A stretch of DNA of 64,000 nucleotides from an uncultured bacterium (GCA_937899715.1 CALCNX010000072.1:20645-84644); one strand, 5' to 3'. Positions 1 through 9,404 are shown, counted from the first letter of the stretch. Notes: a model not told the origin generated them from the sequence alone. A program made the numbers and translations.

Positions 1-456
1 GGCGATTGTCCACTTATTGACGTAGGGCTTGTGGATGGCGTGATTGAAGCCTTTCTTGCGCATTACCCCGAACACCGTTATTTCTCCAACACTGGAACGG
101 AAATTTCTATGCCGTGGGGCTTTGATGCGCAGGCGTTTCTTGCTCAAGACCTCTACGACATTAACGATAACACCCCCGACAAAGAAGACCAAGAGCACGT
201 ATCGTACCGCTTCTACCGCAAGGAGAGCGGCGACAAGTACAAGCCATTTCACATCAAATACACTGGCGAACTCAATCGCCCTGAACTCCGCGTCACGCTG
301 GACTACCGCGAAGATTACGAACTCATCAAAGCCGCCTACGAAGCACTTTACCCGCACAATCCCGATTTTACGGCAGTGGACGTGATTCGTTGGCTCGACC
401 AAAACCACGTCGTGCGCGATGCCGCTATTCGTGTCCGCGAGGAACGCGAGAAATAA
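1..456 (+). CDS. SpsF-like cytidylyltransferase/glycosyltransferase, 3' part only
   Basis: The reading frame is open from the first base, so the 5' end lies outside the window. The visible 151 residues begin with GDCPLID, the acidic motif of the SpsF/acylneuraminate cytidylyltransferase group (GT-A-like nucleotidyltransferases that activate or modify surface sugars). The rest, with a YFSNTG segment and a charged C-terminus, fits the end of such an enzyme. A GTG at 31 could be mistaken for a start but lies inside the conserved motif. The substrate cannot be told from this fragment. The next gene follows after 76 bp on the same strand. Confidence 0.6.
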   Translation, partial: GDCPLIDVGLVDGVIEAFLAHYPEHRYFSNTGTEISMPWGFDAQAFLAQDLYDINDNTPDKEDQEHVSYRFYRKESGDKYKPFHIKYTGELNRPELRVTLDYREDYELIKAAYEALYPHNPDFTAVDVIRWLDQNHVVRDAAIRVREEREK

Positions 457-532
457 GACTGTATGAAATACGATTTCATGCGGCTCTACCAAATTTAGAA
501 CTCAATATCCATCACTCAACATTTCTTTAATT

Positions 533-2146
533 ATGATTACTGTCGCCAACTTAGCCAAATCATTCGGCAGCAAAATGCTTTTCGAGGACGTAACAGTAAC
601 GTTCTCATCGGGCAATCGTTACGGTCTGACCGGACCCAATGGAGCGGGCAAATCCACGTTCCTAAAAATCGTGCAGGGTGAGGAAGAAGCCTCCGCCGGA
701 ACCGTCTCACTTCCGAAGCGCACGGGCAGTTTGAAGCAAAATCAATTCGCCTACGATGAGCACCGTATTATTGACACAGTATTGATGGGCAATGCCGTAC
801 TCTGGGAAGCCATGCAAGAGCGCGAAGGACTATGGAATGCGACCGATTTTACCGACGAAATGGGCATCCGCTTGGGTGAGCTGGAAGGTATTATCGGGGA
901 CGAAAACGGCTATGAAGCTGAAACCGAAGCCGAACAGCTTTTGGAGGGCATCGGTATTCCGTCGGATAAGCACACCGACCTGATGAAAACGCTTCCGACG
1001 GACTTAAAATTCCGTGTTCTTCTGGCGCAAGCGCTTTTTGGTAGCCCTGAAGCACTCCTGCTGGACGAGCCGACGAACTACTTGGATTTGTCGTCGGTGC
1101 AGTGGTTGGAAGAAAAGCTCATGGCGTACAAAGGCACGCTGATTGTGATTTCCCACGACCGTCACTTCCTGAACGCCGTCTGTACGCACATTGCGGACAT
1201 TGATTACGATACCGTGATTATTTATCCGGGCAATTACGACGACATGGTAGATATGAAAATGCAAGCGCGGTCAAAAATTGAATCGGAAAACCGCGAGAAA
1301 TCCAAAAAAGTAGCGCAACTGCAAGATTTTGTTGCTCGCTTTGGCGCAGGAACTCGTGCAAGTCAGGTGCAATCCCGCAAGAAGGAAATTGAGCGTTTGG
1401 AAGCGACGGACTTGAAAAAATCAAACATCCAGCGCCCTTATATTCGCTTCGATGTGAAAAAGCAGTCGGGGCGCGAGACGCTTACAGCCACAAAATTGAA
1501 TAAATCATACGTTCAACCCGACGGCTCAACACTGCACGTCATCAAAGATTTGGACGTATCCATTGGTCGCGGCGACCGTATTGCGGTCATTGGAAATAAC
1601 GGCGTGGGCAAAACAACGCTCTTGCGGATGCTTGCGGGCGATATTGCGCCGGATAGCGGCACCGTTGTGTACGGACACGAAGCAAGCGTCGGCTATTTCC
1701 CGCAGGACTACAAAGACGGTATTCAGCGCGGTATGACGGCGTATAAATGGCTGGAAGGCTTTGGCACGCCGGAGGACGGCAACGAGGTTTTAAGCGGCTT
1801 ACTGGGACGGATGCTTTTTAGTGGTGAGGCGCGATTGAAAATGACCGATAATCTTTCCGGCGGTGAATCTGCGCGTCTGATTATCGCAAAACTCATGCTT
1901 CAGCAAAATAACTTGCTTATTCTGGACGAACCCACGAACCACCTTGACTTGGAGTCCGTGAGCGCACTGGCGGAAAGTTTGGAGAAATTCCAAGGCACTG
2001 CTATTGTGGTCAGCCACGACCGCGACCTTGTGAGTCGCTTTGCTACGCGAGTTATCGAGATGACGCACGGCGAAGTCTTGGATTATAGCGGCACCTACGA
2101 CGAGTTCATCGAATGGAAGCAGCGCACACGCGGGGAAAAGAAGTAG
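533..2146 (+). CDS. ABC-F family ATPase, YbiT-like
   Basis: A 537-residue soluble protein with two ABC ATPase domains and no membrane segment, the layout of ABC-F proteins that act on the ribosome as translation factors or protect it from antibiotics. Walker A motifs are GPNGAGKST (about residues 34-42) and GNNGVGKTT (about 354-362); Walker B motifs are LLLDEPTNYLD and LILDEPTNHLD. The second signature is a normal LSGGE, but the first is degenerate (TLPTDLKFRVLLAQAL), as I recall for the YbiT subgroup. The linker between domains is rich in charged residues. Whether it gives drug resistance cannot be judged from sequence. Confidence 0.9.
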   Translation: MITVANLAKSFGSKMLFEDVTVTFSSGNRYGLTGPNGAGKSTFLKIVQGEEEASAGTVSLPKRTGSLKQNQFAYDEHRIIDTVLMGNAVLWEAMQEREGLWNATDFTDEMGIRLGELEGIIGDENGYEAETEAEQLLEGIGIPSDKHTDLMKTLPTDLKFRVLLAQALFGSPEALLLDEPTNYLDLSSVQWLEEKLMAYKGTLIVISHDRHFLNAVCTHIADIDYDTVIIYPGNYDDMVDMKMQARSKIESENREKSKKVAQLQDFVARFGAGTRASQVQSRKKEIERLEATDLKKSNIQRPYIRFDVKKQSGRETLTATKLNKSYVQPDGSTLHVIKDLDVSIGRGDRIAVIGNNGVGKTTLLRMLAGDIAPDSGTVVYGHEASVGYFPQDYKDGIQRGMTAYKWLEGFGTPEDGNEVLSGLLGRMLFSGEARLKMTDNLSGGESARLIIAKLMLQQNNLLILDEPTNHLDLESVSALAESLEKFQGTAIVVSHDRDLVSRFATRVIEMTHGEVLDYSGTYDEFIEWKQRTRGEKK

Positions 2147-2684
2147 AAGTTTATGGGTCCGGGGATTTTATATGGCACACATAGTTTTTGGGTATCGGCA
2201 ATCATAGTACGCGACAAAATTTCTTTCTATGGTATCTTGTCTGTGAATCTTTCCGCGGCTTTGTAGCAGCACAGACAAGTGATCGCGGCGCTCAGTCTGT
2301 GCTAAGATTAGGTTTGAGGCTTGCTCAAAAGTTTTGTTGCGTACTCAGATCGGCATGACTTAACGCTGTAGTTCCGCAACAATGTAGCTTCTCATAGGAA
2401 GAAAAATATGAGAAAGAAATTGGCTGCCCAAGTTTGTTTCCTAACCCACCAAAAGGAGATAAAATATATTTATCATACGCAAGAACCTTTTACTTATCAA
2501 ATGGTTTTTGCGTAGTTGTGCTATGAATTGTATTTTACGGCACATTTCCTGCAAATTCGCGTCAAGCATCGTGTAACTAGAGCAAATTCAAGCCCAACCG
2601 CGCATATTGGGGTAAAAAGAGATACTTTCCCTTTGCAGTAAATATAACACATTATCACGGTTCATCACGATTTTTCCAAGATAT
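2147..2684. other. 538-bp non-coding stretch between the ABC-F gene and the TonB receptor
   Basis: No credible reading frame, tRNA or repeat was seen. The one structured element is a hairpin at 2476-2514. The base composition becomes AT-rich toward the TonB receptor start, so its promoter probably lies in the last 150 bp, but no strong -35/-10 pair could be assigned. Confidence 0.4.
2476..2514 (+). other. 12-bp hairpin in the intergenic region
   Basis: TACGCAAGAACC (2476-2487) pairs with GGTTTTTGCGTA (2503-2514), with one G-U pair and a 15-nt loop. It is not followed by a clean T-run, so it is a poor intrinsic terminator. It could be the 3' structure of the ABC-F transcript or a leader element of the receptor operon about 170 bp downstream. 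Confidence 0.35.
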
Positions 2685-4769
2685 ATGCCGCATCGTTCCA
2701 CATTTCGGACTGCTTTGCAAAAAGCCGCTTTTTGTGTGATAATGCCCTTGCTCTTTGTGGGCAATGCACTCGTATTACACGCTCAAGACGCGGAAAATCT
2801 TAGTATGCAAGACCTCGACAATTTGTCGTTCGACCAGTTACTTGACTTGGACTTGCTGCAAGTAGCATCGCGCAAACCGCTTTCCAAGAAGGAAATACCG
2901 GGAACCGTTACGCTTATCAAGCGTGATGAAATCTTGCGCTCCGGCGCACGTGACCTCATTGACGCGCTGCGATTGGTGCCGGGCTTTGAGTTCGGGCAGG
3001 ATGTCAACGGTGCTGTTGGCATGGGAACACGCGGGCTGTGGGGATTCGAGGGGAAAATTCTGTTTTTGGTGGACGGAATGCAAATGAACGAAATTCTTTA
3101 TGCCAATACCCCGCTTGGTAATAATTTCCCGCTTGATATTATTGAGCGCATTGAGATTATTCGCGGTCCCGGCTCGTCTTTCTATGGTGGCTATGCCGAA
3201 CTTGCCGTTGTAAACATCATCACTCGCAAGGGCGACGACATGAGAGCAATTATGGCAAGCGGCTACTTCGGTCAGATGCAAGGCGGCTTCGGTCGTGCGA
3301 ACGGCACACTGGCGTTCGGTAAAAAGTTTGGTGAGGTTTCCGTAAGCGCCTCTGCTTTCATTGGACAAGCAAATCGCAGCGACCGAACAATCCTTGCTGC
3401 TGATAGCTCACGGCTCCCAATGCTTGGCAATCAAACCTTGCAGCCGCTCAATATTAATTTTGGTGTGCAGTGGCAGGGCTTGAAAGCGCGTATGTTCTAT
3501 GACCGTTACTATTCTAATTCGTGGCTCGCCTACGGACCAACCGTGACCGACAAACCGATTCCCAATAACTTCACCTCCTTTGGTGCCGACTTCCAATATG
3601 ACATTAAACTGACCGAAAAACTTACGCTCACACCACGTATTAGCTATCTTCATCAAACGCCATGGCAGGCAAATAATCTATCATTACTGGATTCCAACAA
3701 TTCAGCCTTTGGCTCGTTTTTTGACAAAACAGCGACGCGTACTCTTGGCAGCCTGACGCTTGCCGGTGATATTTTTCCAAGCCTTTTTGTGACCGTTGGC
3801 TTGGAGACATTTTTTGATTATGCTATTGCCAGCAGCCTCTCACCGCAATCTTCACTCTTCAATCGCCAGTTCGATGCCGCCGGAAATATCACCAGCGCAA
3901 GTAATACGGTCAATTATACCAACGTCGGCGGCTACGTGCAGGGCTTGTGGACCAATGACATCGTGAATGTCAACGCTGGTATTCGTGTTGACAAGTACGG
4001 CACAGTACCGATTGCTGCTGTGCCGTGGGTGGGATTGACCAAAGTGATTGGTGATTTTAACGCAAAATTGCTGTTCGGGCAAAACTTTCGTGCTCCCACG
4101 ATTGAGAATATTCGCATCAATGCTGCGGTCAGACCGGAAATCACTACGGCACTTGAACTCCAATTAGGCTACCAACTCAGCTACAATATGCTACTCTCGG
4201 CAAACCTTTTCACTGTTTCGATTGCTAACCCGATTGTCTTTACGACCATAAACGAGCAGGAAAGTTACTTTAACTATCCCAGGACAGGCTCAAATGGCTT
4301 TGAATTGGAGTATTCTGTCAAAGATTTTTGGGGTTTTCTAAATCTCAATTACTCCTTTTACGTGGCAAGTAACAACCAAGTGCCGGAGTACACCGTTACG
4401 GGCAGGAACGATATATTGCTCGGTTTTGCGCAGCACAAAGCGACTCTCAATTCCAGTTTCCGTCTTTTCGACGACAATATTTCCATCAATCCTTCTGCAA
4501 CTGTTCTCAGCGAACGCTTTGGCTTCGCTGGCACCGACGCAAGTGGTAATGCCGTCTTTCAGCGCATTGCTCCAGTGCTTCTTGTGAATGCTTTTTTCCA
4601 ATGGCGTAATATTGCCACAATTCAGGGACTTGATGTTGGTATAGGCGCGTACGATATTTTGGGTACAAATTACACCTTTATCCAACCGTACACGGCGGGG
4701 ACTCAGCCACTACCGGGACCATCGCGGGAACTTGTTCTTCGCGCTTCCTATACCTTTGCTTGGAATTAA
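2685..4769 (+). CDS. TonB-dependent outer-membrane receptor with plug domain
   Basis: A 694-residue protein with an N-terminal signal peptide ending near HAQD (about residue 34). A TonB-receptor plug follows (about residues 55-180), with the typical stretches IPGTVTLI, ALRLVPGFEFG, LVDGMQMNE and IERIEIIRGPGSSFYGG; the rest is beta-barrel. The SFDQLLDLDLLQVASRKP segment before the plug is common in receptors that sit next to signalling proteins. There is no SusC-type N-terminal carboxypeptidase-like domain. The next gene begins 21 bp downstream and encodes a YfiR-like protein, then a chemoreceptor. I infer a sensing role for this receptor, either instead of or beside bulk uptake. The ligand is unknown. 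Confidence 0.85.
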   Translation: MPHRSTFRTALQKAAFCVIMPLLFVGNALVLHAQDAENLSMQDLDNLSFDQLLDLDLLQVASRKPLSKKEIPGTVTLIKRDEILRSGARDLIDALRLVPGFEFGQDVNGAVGMGTRGLWGFEGKILFLVDGMQMNEILYANTPLGNNFPLDIIERIEIIRGPGSSFYGGYAELAVVNIITRKGDDMRAIMASGYFGQMQGGFGRANGTLAFGKKFGEVSVSASAFIGQANRSDRTILAADSSRLPMLGNQTLQPLNINFGVQWQGLKARMFYDRYYSNSWLAYGPTVTDKPIPNNFTSFGADFQYDIKLTEKLTLTPRISYLHQTPWQANNLSLLDSNNSAFGSFFDKTATRTLGSLTLAGDIFPSLFVTVGLETFFDYAIASSLSPQSSLFNRQFDAAGNITSASNTVNYTNVGGYVQGLWTNDIVNVNAGIRVDKYGTVPIAAVPWVGLTKVIGDFNAKLLFGQNFRAPTIENIRINAAVRPEITTALELQLGYQLSYNMLLSANLFTVSIANPIVFTTINEQESYFNYPRTGSNGFELEYSVKDFWGFLNLNYSFYVASNNQVPEYTVTGRNDILLGFAQHKATLNSSFRLFDDNISINPSATVLSERFGFAGTDASGNAVFQRIAPVLLVNAFFQWRNIATIQGLDVGIGAYDILGTNYTFIQPYTAGTQPLPGPSRELVLRASYTFAWN

Positions 4770-4790
4770 GACATTTTGAAAGGAAATATC

Positions 4791-5354
4791 ATGCTATCTC
4801 ACCACAGAATTACAAAGCAGTTTCATATATCATCCGTAGCACGATTATTCGTGTTTCTGCTGTTCTTTTTCGGCACTGTCTTTGGGCATATTGCACCAAT
4901 GCACGCACAAGATATGCCGATTTCCGTTCGTGTTCACGTCGCATTGCTCAAAAAAGTGTTCTCCTTCAATCGTAATCTTCAAAGTAAGCCCACACCGAAA
5001 GTTGTTATTGTCTTTACTGATGCTTCCGCAAGTGTGAAAGACGATGCTATGAAAGCATTTGGCGAAATCGGTATTCCCACAACCGCTCTCAAACTGGAAC
5101 AGGCATTAAAATCTCTTGGCGAAGCAGATGTGGTCTATGTTGCTCCGGGAGCTGCCGCGATTCAAAAGGTCTGCGATGAGCGCGGTATTTTCACTATTAC
5201 CGGTATTCCGTCCTTAGTAGAAACCGGTAAAGTTGCCATTGGCATCGGCGCAGAAGGCGGTAAGCCGAAGGTATATGTCAATGTATCGGTAACGAAGGCA
5301 CAAAAACAGGAGCTTTCATCGGAGCTACTGCGCGTTTCAAGGGTATTTCAATAA
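4791..5354 (+). CDS. YfiR-family (DUF4154) periplasmic protein
   Basis: A 187-residue protein. The ATG at 4791 follows an AAAGGA ribosome-binding site, so it is preferred over an upstream in-frame TTG at 4776. A long hydrophobic signal sequence ends at MHAQD. The mature part (VRVHVALLKKVFSFNRNL..., DVVYVAP, GIFTITGIPSLVETGKVAIGIG..., KVYVNVSV) fits the YfiR/DUF4154 family. In the known YfiBNR system the periplasmic YfiR represses a membrane-bound diguanylate cyclase (YfiN). Here the partner encoded next is a chemoreceptor whose outer domain resembles that of YfiN, so regulation of that receptor is the natural guess. Confidence 0.75.
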   Translation: MLSHHRITKQFHISSVARLFVFLLFFFGTVFGHIAPMHAQDMPISVRVHVALLKKVFSFNRNLQSKPTPKVVIVFTDASASVKDDAMKAFGEIGIPTTALKLEQALKSLGEADVVYVAPGAAAIQKVCDERGIFTITGIPSLVETGKVAIGIGAEGGKPKVYVNVSVTKAQKQELSSELLRVSRVFQ

Positions 5355-5433
5355 TTTTGGCGATAACTTTCGCGGCAGCTTTGCAGCAGGGGATATTCTC
5401 GTCAACACTTCGCACACACTATTCTTCAGCACC

Positions 5434-7284
5434 ATGTTTACTACATTCAGTATTACCCGAAAGTTTGTCAGCCTTGTTGTCGTGCTGCTTCTGGCTGTAT
5501 CGGTATTTATCGCAATCTTTGTGCCGGCACGTCAGGAACAGCAGATGCTGATGTCCATGAGTGAAAAAGCACAGATTGTCGCCACCGTTATAGCATCTAA
5601 CATCGCACCGGCATTGGTCTTTGAAGATGCCACTACCATTAAGGCGAGTTTGGAAACACTCAAGAGCCTGCCGGATGCGCGATTTGGTTTTGTCTTCAAT
5701 GCGCAGAAAGGCAGCGTTGCCGAATATGGAGCGCAGACAGCAGTCCAATACAAGTCGCAGATAGACGCGGAATTAGGCAAAGCAGCGCCGCAGGTACTGG
5801 GTGTGCAGGGAATGCTTATTGCCGTGGTGCCGATTGTCTCCAATGGCGCATCACAGGGAACCTTGGTCGTAGGATTTAGCACAGAGACGCTGGAAATGAA
5901 TATTCGCCAGAGCCGTTGGGTGATGATAGGTATTGGCATGGCAATTTTGCTTGTGGGCAGTATGATTTTTGGATTTCTTACTTTGCAAATTGTCAAGCCG
6001 CTTCGTGCCCTAGCGCGGGCAGCACGCGAAGTGTCAGAGGGCAATATCAATGTTGAAGTTCAGGCTTCCACGACTGATGAAATCGGCGTTTTGGCTGGTG
6101 CGTTCAACATTATGATTACCAACATTCGCTCTTCGATGAGCGAAATTCAGCAAAGTGCTGATGCCGCACAACGCGCTGCACAGGAAGCGCATGAAGCAAG
6201 ACAGGCATCGGAGGAGCAACAGGCATATCTTTCGGGCAATGTGCAAAGTATCTTGCTCGTGATGCAAAATTTTGCGCAGGGCGACCTAACAGCACACCTT
6301 GCTGTCAAAAACAATGACGCAATCGGTATGATTTCACGCGGTTTCAACGAGGCAGTTGCGAAGATTCGTAATCTCGTCGTGCAGGTGATTGAGGCTGTCC
6401 ACGAGACCGCCAACGCAAGCAGTCATATTGCGGAAGTATCGCAAGCAATGGCAGAAGATATTCGTCATCAAGCGCGGCAGACAGGCGCAATTGCGAGTTT
6501 GATAGAGCGCATGGATACTATCACCGGACACAATGCTAATGAAGCTGCCCGCGCTGCCCGTGAGTCAGCCGAAGCCAGCGCAGACGCACAGAACGGGGGC
6601 GTGGTTGTTACCTCGACTATTCAAGGCATTACTACTATTGCGGGCGTGGTGGCGAAATCTGCTTCTACAATTGAGGCACTGGGTAAGTCCGGCGAACAAA
6701 TTGGCGAAATTGTGCAGGTGATTGAAGAAATTGCCGACCAGACAAACCTTCTTGCTCTGAATGCCGCTATCGAAGCAGCACGCGCGGGCGAGCAGGGACG
6801 CGGCTTTGCTGTCGTTGCCGATGAAGTCCGCAAGCTCGCCGAGCGCACGCAAAAAGCCACAAAAGAAATTGCCACAACCATTCGCGTCATCCAGAGCGAT
6901 ACCAACGAAGCCGTTCGCGCCATGCACGAAGGCACACGCGAAATGGAGCGCGGCAAGACCTCCGCCGCACAGGCAGCCGAAGCATTGGAGCGCATTATCA
7001 ACCGCACCAGCAACGTCGCGGACATTATTTCGTCAATGGCAGATTCCAGCAAAGAACAGACCGCAACAAGCGGTAACATCGTCAAAAATGTCGAGAATAT
7101 TAGCGCTGTCACTGAGGCAGCAACATCTTCGACTGGTGAGATAGAGCGCACCGTGCAGACGCTTCAAGGATTGACCGATAATTTGCTCAATCTTGTAACG
7201 CGCTTCCAAACAGAGACGGGCGCTATGCCGCAACGCAAGGCATTATCCACATCGTCGTCGTCGTCGGCTGTAACTCGTTTATAG
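5434..7284 (+). CDS. Methyl-accepting chemotaxis protein with CHASE8-like sensor and HAMP domains
   Basis: A 616-residue membrane receptor. The first transmembrane segment is at about residues 10-30. A periplasmic region of about 135 residues follows, with NIAPALVFEDATTIKASLETL, which resembles CHASE8 sensor domains of YfiN-type proteins. A second membrane segment, a HAMP domain (about 185-240) and a second HAMP-like segment around AQGDLTAHL come next. The signalling hairpin tip is EIADQTNLLALNAAIEAARAG, the hallmark of proteins that control CheA. No C-terminal CheR-binding pentapeptide is seen; the tail is serine-rich. Third gene of a likely operon with the TonB receptor and YfiR-like gene. 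The CHASE8 assignment is from memory of the family. Confidence 0.88.
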   Translation: MFTTFSITRKFVSLVVVLLLAVSVFIAIFVPARQEQQMLMSMSEKAQIVATVIASNIAPALVFEDATTIKASLETLKSLPDARFGFVFNAQKGSVAEYGAQTAVQYKSQIDAELGKAAPQVLGVQGMLIAVVPIVSNGASQGTLVVGFSTETLEMNIRQSRWVMIGIGMAILLVGSMIFGFLTLQIVKPLRALARAAREVSEGNINVEVQASTTDEIGVLAGAFNIMITNIRSSMSEIQQSADAAQRAAQEAHEARQASEEQQAYLSGNVQSILLVMQNFAQGDLTAHLAVKNNDAIGMISRGFNEAVAKIRNLVVQVIEAVHETANASSHIAEVSQAMAEDIRHQARQTGAIASLIERMDTITGHNANEAARAARESAEASADAQNGGVVVTSTIQGITTIAGVVAKSASTIEALGKSGEQIGEIVQVIEEIADQTNLLALNAAIEAARAGEQGRGFAVVADEVRKLAERTQKATKEIATTIRVIQSDTNEAVRAMHEGTREMERGKTSAAQAAEALERIINRTSNVADIISSMADSSKEQTATSGNIVKNVENISAVTEAATSSTGEIERTVQTLQGLTDNLLNLVTRFQTETGAMPQRKALSTSSSSSAVTRL

Positions 7285-7334
7285 CTCTGCAATCAAATAC
7301 TTTTCACACCTCCCATTACAAACCGCAACTCTGC

Positions 7335-7997
7335 ATGGATGCAATTGAATTTTGGACAGTCTGCTCGGCAAACGGAATTGTTCTTGACCGTCGTCAAATG
7401 GACAATATCAACCGTTTTCACGACGAATTGGTAACATGGAATGAACGAATCAACATGATTTCGCGGACGGATGTTGAGAATATCTACGAGCGCCACATTT
7501 TGCACTCGCTTTCGATATTGAAATATGCTACCATTGCCCCGAAATCGCGCTGCATGGATGTCGGAACGGGCGGCGGCTTCCCCGGAATCCCGCTTAAAAT
7601 CGCCCTGCCGGAGATTCGTATGTTGCTTGTGGATTCGATTGCCAAAAAGTCAAAAACGGCGGGGATGTTCGGGCAGCACACAGGCTTGCGGGATATTGCC
7701 GCAAAGACGATTCGCGCCGAGGCGCTTGCCGACAGTGCAGAATTTCGTGGTGTGTTCGATGTCATTACCGCTCGCGCCGTAGCGCCGCTTGTGCAGCTTA
7801 TCTCGTGGGTGAAGCCGCTTTTGAAATCTGATGCGCAGATGCTTTTTCTGAAAGGCGGCGATTTGGAAGCTGAAATTTCCGAAGCGGTAAAGAAATTTCC
7901 TGCGCTTGCCGTAGAGGAGCACAGTATTGACCTCACTGGCGCACCGTGGTTCAAAAAACAGGATAAAAAATTGCTGGTCTGCCGCTTCAAACCGTAG
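7335..7997 (+). CDS. rsmG: 16S rRNA (guanine-527-N7)-methyltransferase RsmG
   Basis: A 220-residue Rossmann-fold methyltransferase that uses S-adenosylmethionine to methylate G527 of 16S rRNA. The SAM-binding motif DVGTGGGFPGIPL lies at about residues 72-84. Other family blocks are NERINMISRTD, ERHILHSLSI and VITARAVAPL. The length is normal for RsmG. It lies 50 bp after the chemoreceptor on the same strand, but function suggests a separate unit. Loss of RsmG gives low-level streptomycin resistance in other bacteria. Confidence 0.93.
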   Translation: MDAIEFWTVCSANGIVLDRRQMDNINRFHDELVTWNERINMISRTDVENIYERHILHSLSILKYATIAPKSRCMDVGTGGGFPGIPLKIALPEIRMLLVDSIAKKSKTAGMFGQHTGLRDIAAKTIRAEALADSAEFRGVFDVITARAVAPLVQLISWVKPLLKSDAQMLFLKGGDLEAEISEAVKKFPALAVEEHSIDLTGAPWFKKQDKKLLVCRFKP

Positions 7998-8123
7998 GCT
8001 CAAGTGGTTATACATCCTATCTCTCGGTAGCCCAATGTCAGCGGTTAAGTTTTTACTTACCACTCGTTTTTCGTTCTTCGCTGACTGCAAATTTTTTTGC
8101 ATATTTGCAGCGTTCTCTTCTTT

Positions 8124-8142
8124 GTTGATGTATCAACTGTTG
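8124..8142. promoter_or_regulatory. Copy A of the 19-bp GTTGATRTRTCAACTRTTG operator, upstream of the acyl-CoA dehydrogenase
   Basis: GTTGATGTATCAAC (8124-8137) is a perfect 6-2-6 inverted repeat, followed by TGTTG. It ends 74 bp before the ATG at 8217. A possible promoter, TTGATG (8125-8130), 17 bp, TAGACA (8148-8153), would put the palindrome over the -35 box, as in copy C. The same extended word appears upstream of the DoxX-like gene and of phaE. Likely a repressor site; the factor is not identified. Confidence 0.55.
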
Positions 8143-8216
8143 TGTGATAGACATTTCTCTTGCATATAAACGATAATTCTTTCTATTTCATCATTCTAGC
8201 TTTACCAACTACGTTT

Positions 8217-9368
8217 ATGACTACGTTGCAATTTACCGAAACACACGAGATGATTCGCCGCACTGCCCGCGAATTTGCTCAGGATGTAATAGCGCCTTCT
8301 GCTGTGGAGCGCGACTTGACCGGAGAATTTCCGCACGAGATTATTCGCCAACTCGGTGAATTAGGCTTTATGGGCATGATGGTCTCGCCAGACTGGGGTG
8401 GAAGTGGCTTGGACACTGTTAGCTACGCGATTGCAATGGAAGAAATTTGCAAAGTAGATGCAAGTGTCGGCGTGGTAATGTCGGTCAACAACTCGCTTGT
8501 CTGCTGGGCTTTGGAAAAATATGGCACGGACGAGCAAAAAGAGCGCTACTTGCGTCCTCTGGCAAGCGGTCAGAAAATCGGTGCCTTCTGCCTTAGCGAG
8601 CCTGGTGCAGGCTCGGATGCTACGCAGCAAGCTACTATTGCTGTACAACAAAACGGCAGTTGGGTGATTAACGGTGCAAAAAATTGGATTACCAATGGCA
8701 CAACAGCAAGCATCTACCTTGTTCTTGCCCAAACCGACCGCGAAAAACGCCATAAAGGAATTACCTGCTTTATCGTTGAAGAAGATATGCCTGGCTTTGA
8801 AAAGGGTAAAAAAGAGGATAAAATGGGCATTCGCTCAAGCGATACGTGTTCACTCAGTTTCACCAATGTCAAAGTTTCCCACGCAACAAATGTACTCGGC
8901 GAAGTTGGTCGAGGCTTCAATATCGCGATGGAAATCCTGAACGGCGGACGCATCGGTATTGCAGCACAGGCACTGGGCATTGCGCAGGGTGCATTTGAGG
9001 CGGCTGTGAAGTATTCCAAAGAGCGCAAAGCGTTCGACCGACCCATTGCAGACTTGCAAGCGATTCAGTTCAAACTTGCCGAAATGTCGGTCAAAATCGA
9101 AGCCGCACGGTTGCTCATTCTCAAAGCCGCGACGATGAAAGATAACCACGAAAACATCATCAAAGCCGCTGCTCACGCGAAACTATTTGCTTCCAAAACA
9201 GCCGTAGAAGTGGCTCTGGAGGCTATTCAGGTGCATGGTGGTTATGGCTATGTGCGCGAGTATCTTGTGGAGCGCTTCTTGCGTGATGCGAAAATTACCG
9301 AGATTTATGAGGGAACAAGCGAGGTGCAGCACATCGTCATTGCCCGCGAAGTTCTCAAAGAAGCATAG
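8217..9368 (+). CDS. Short-chain (butyryl-type) acyl-CoA dehydrogenase
   Basis: A 383-residue FAD enzyme that makes the alpha-beta double bond in acyl-CoA during beta-oxidation or butyrate metabolism. The start at 8217 (MTTLQFTETHEMIRR) gives the usual family length; an in-frame ATG at 8160 would add 19 unrelated residues. Family signatures are visible: FCLSEPGAGSDA, the region ending in ERKAFDRPI, and EAIQVHGGYGY. The catalytic glutamate lies in YEGTSE near residue 365, the position used by short-chain and butyryl-CoA dehydrogenases. No electron-transfer flavoprotein gene is adjacent. A regulatory palindrome precedes it and an intrinsic terminator follows, so it appears to be a single-gene unit. 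Confidence 0.93.
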   Translation: MTTLQFTETHEMIRRTAREFAQDVIAPSAVERDLTGEFPHEIIRQLGELGFMGMMVSPDWGGSGLDTVSYAIAMEEICKVDASVGVVMSVNNSLVCWALEKYGTDEQKERYLRPLASGQKIGAFCLSEPGAGSDATQQATIAVQQNGSWVINGAKNWITNGTTASIYLVLAQTDREKRHKGITCFIVEEDMPGFEKGKKEDKMGIRSSDTCSLSFTNVKVSHATNVLGEVGRGFNIAMEILNGGRIGIAAQALGIAQGAFEAAVKYSKERKAFDRPIADLQAIQFKLAEMSVKIEAARLLILKAATMKDNHENIIKAAAHAKLFASKTAVEVALEAIQVHGGYGYVREYLVERFLRDAKITEIYEGTSEVQHIVIAREVLKEA

Positions 9369-9404
9369 AGCTATGAAAGCATAGATTTATGAAAGCATAA
9401 GAGC
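9357..9404 (+). repeat. Three tandem 16-bp repeats across the stop codon of the acyl-CoA dehydrogenase
   Basis: Units AAAGAAGCATAGAGCT (9357-9372), ATGAAAGCATAGATTT (9373-9388) and ATGAAAGCATAAGAGC (9389-9404). The first unit contains the stop codon of the gene. Units two and three each hold a mini-frame ATG-AAA-GCA-stop. Probably a recent slippage duplication. Confidence 0.6.

Noticed and set aside
6621..7151. Long frame (176 residues) antisense to the first chemoreceptor
   Set aside because: It mirrors the codon pattern of the receptor and shows no domain; typical shadow frame.
8124..8137. FNR box reading of the GTTGAT-ATCAAC palindromes
   Set aside because: FNR sites are TTGAT-N4-ATCAA; these have a spacer of two bases, so the half-sites are on different faces.
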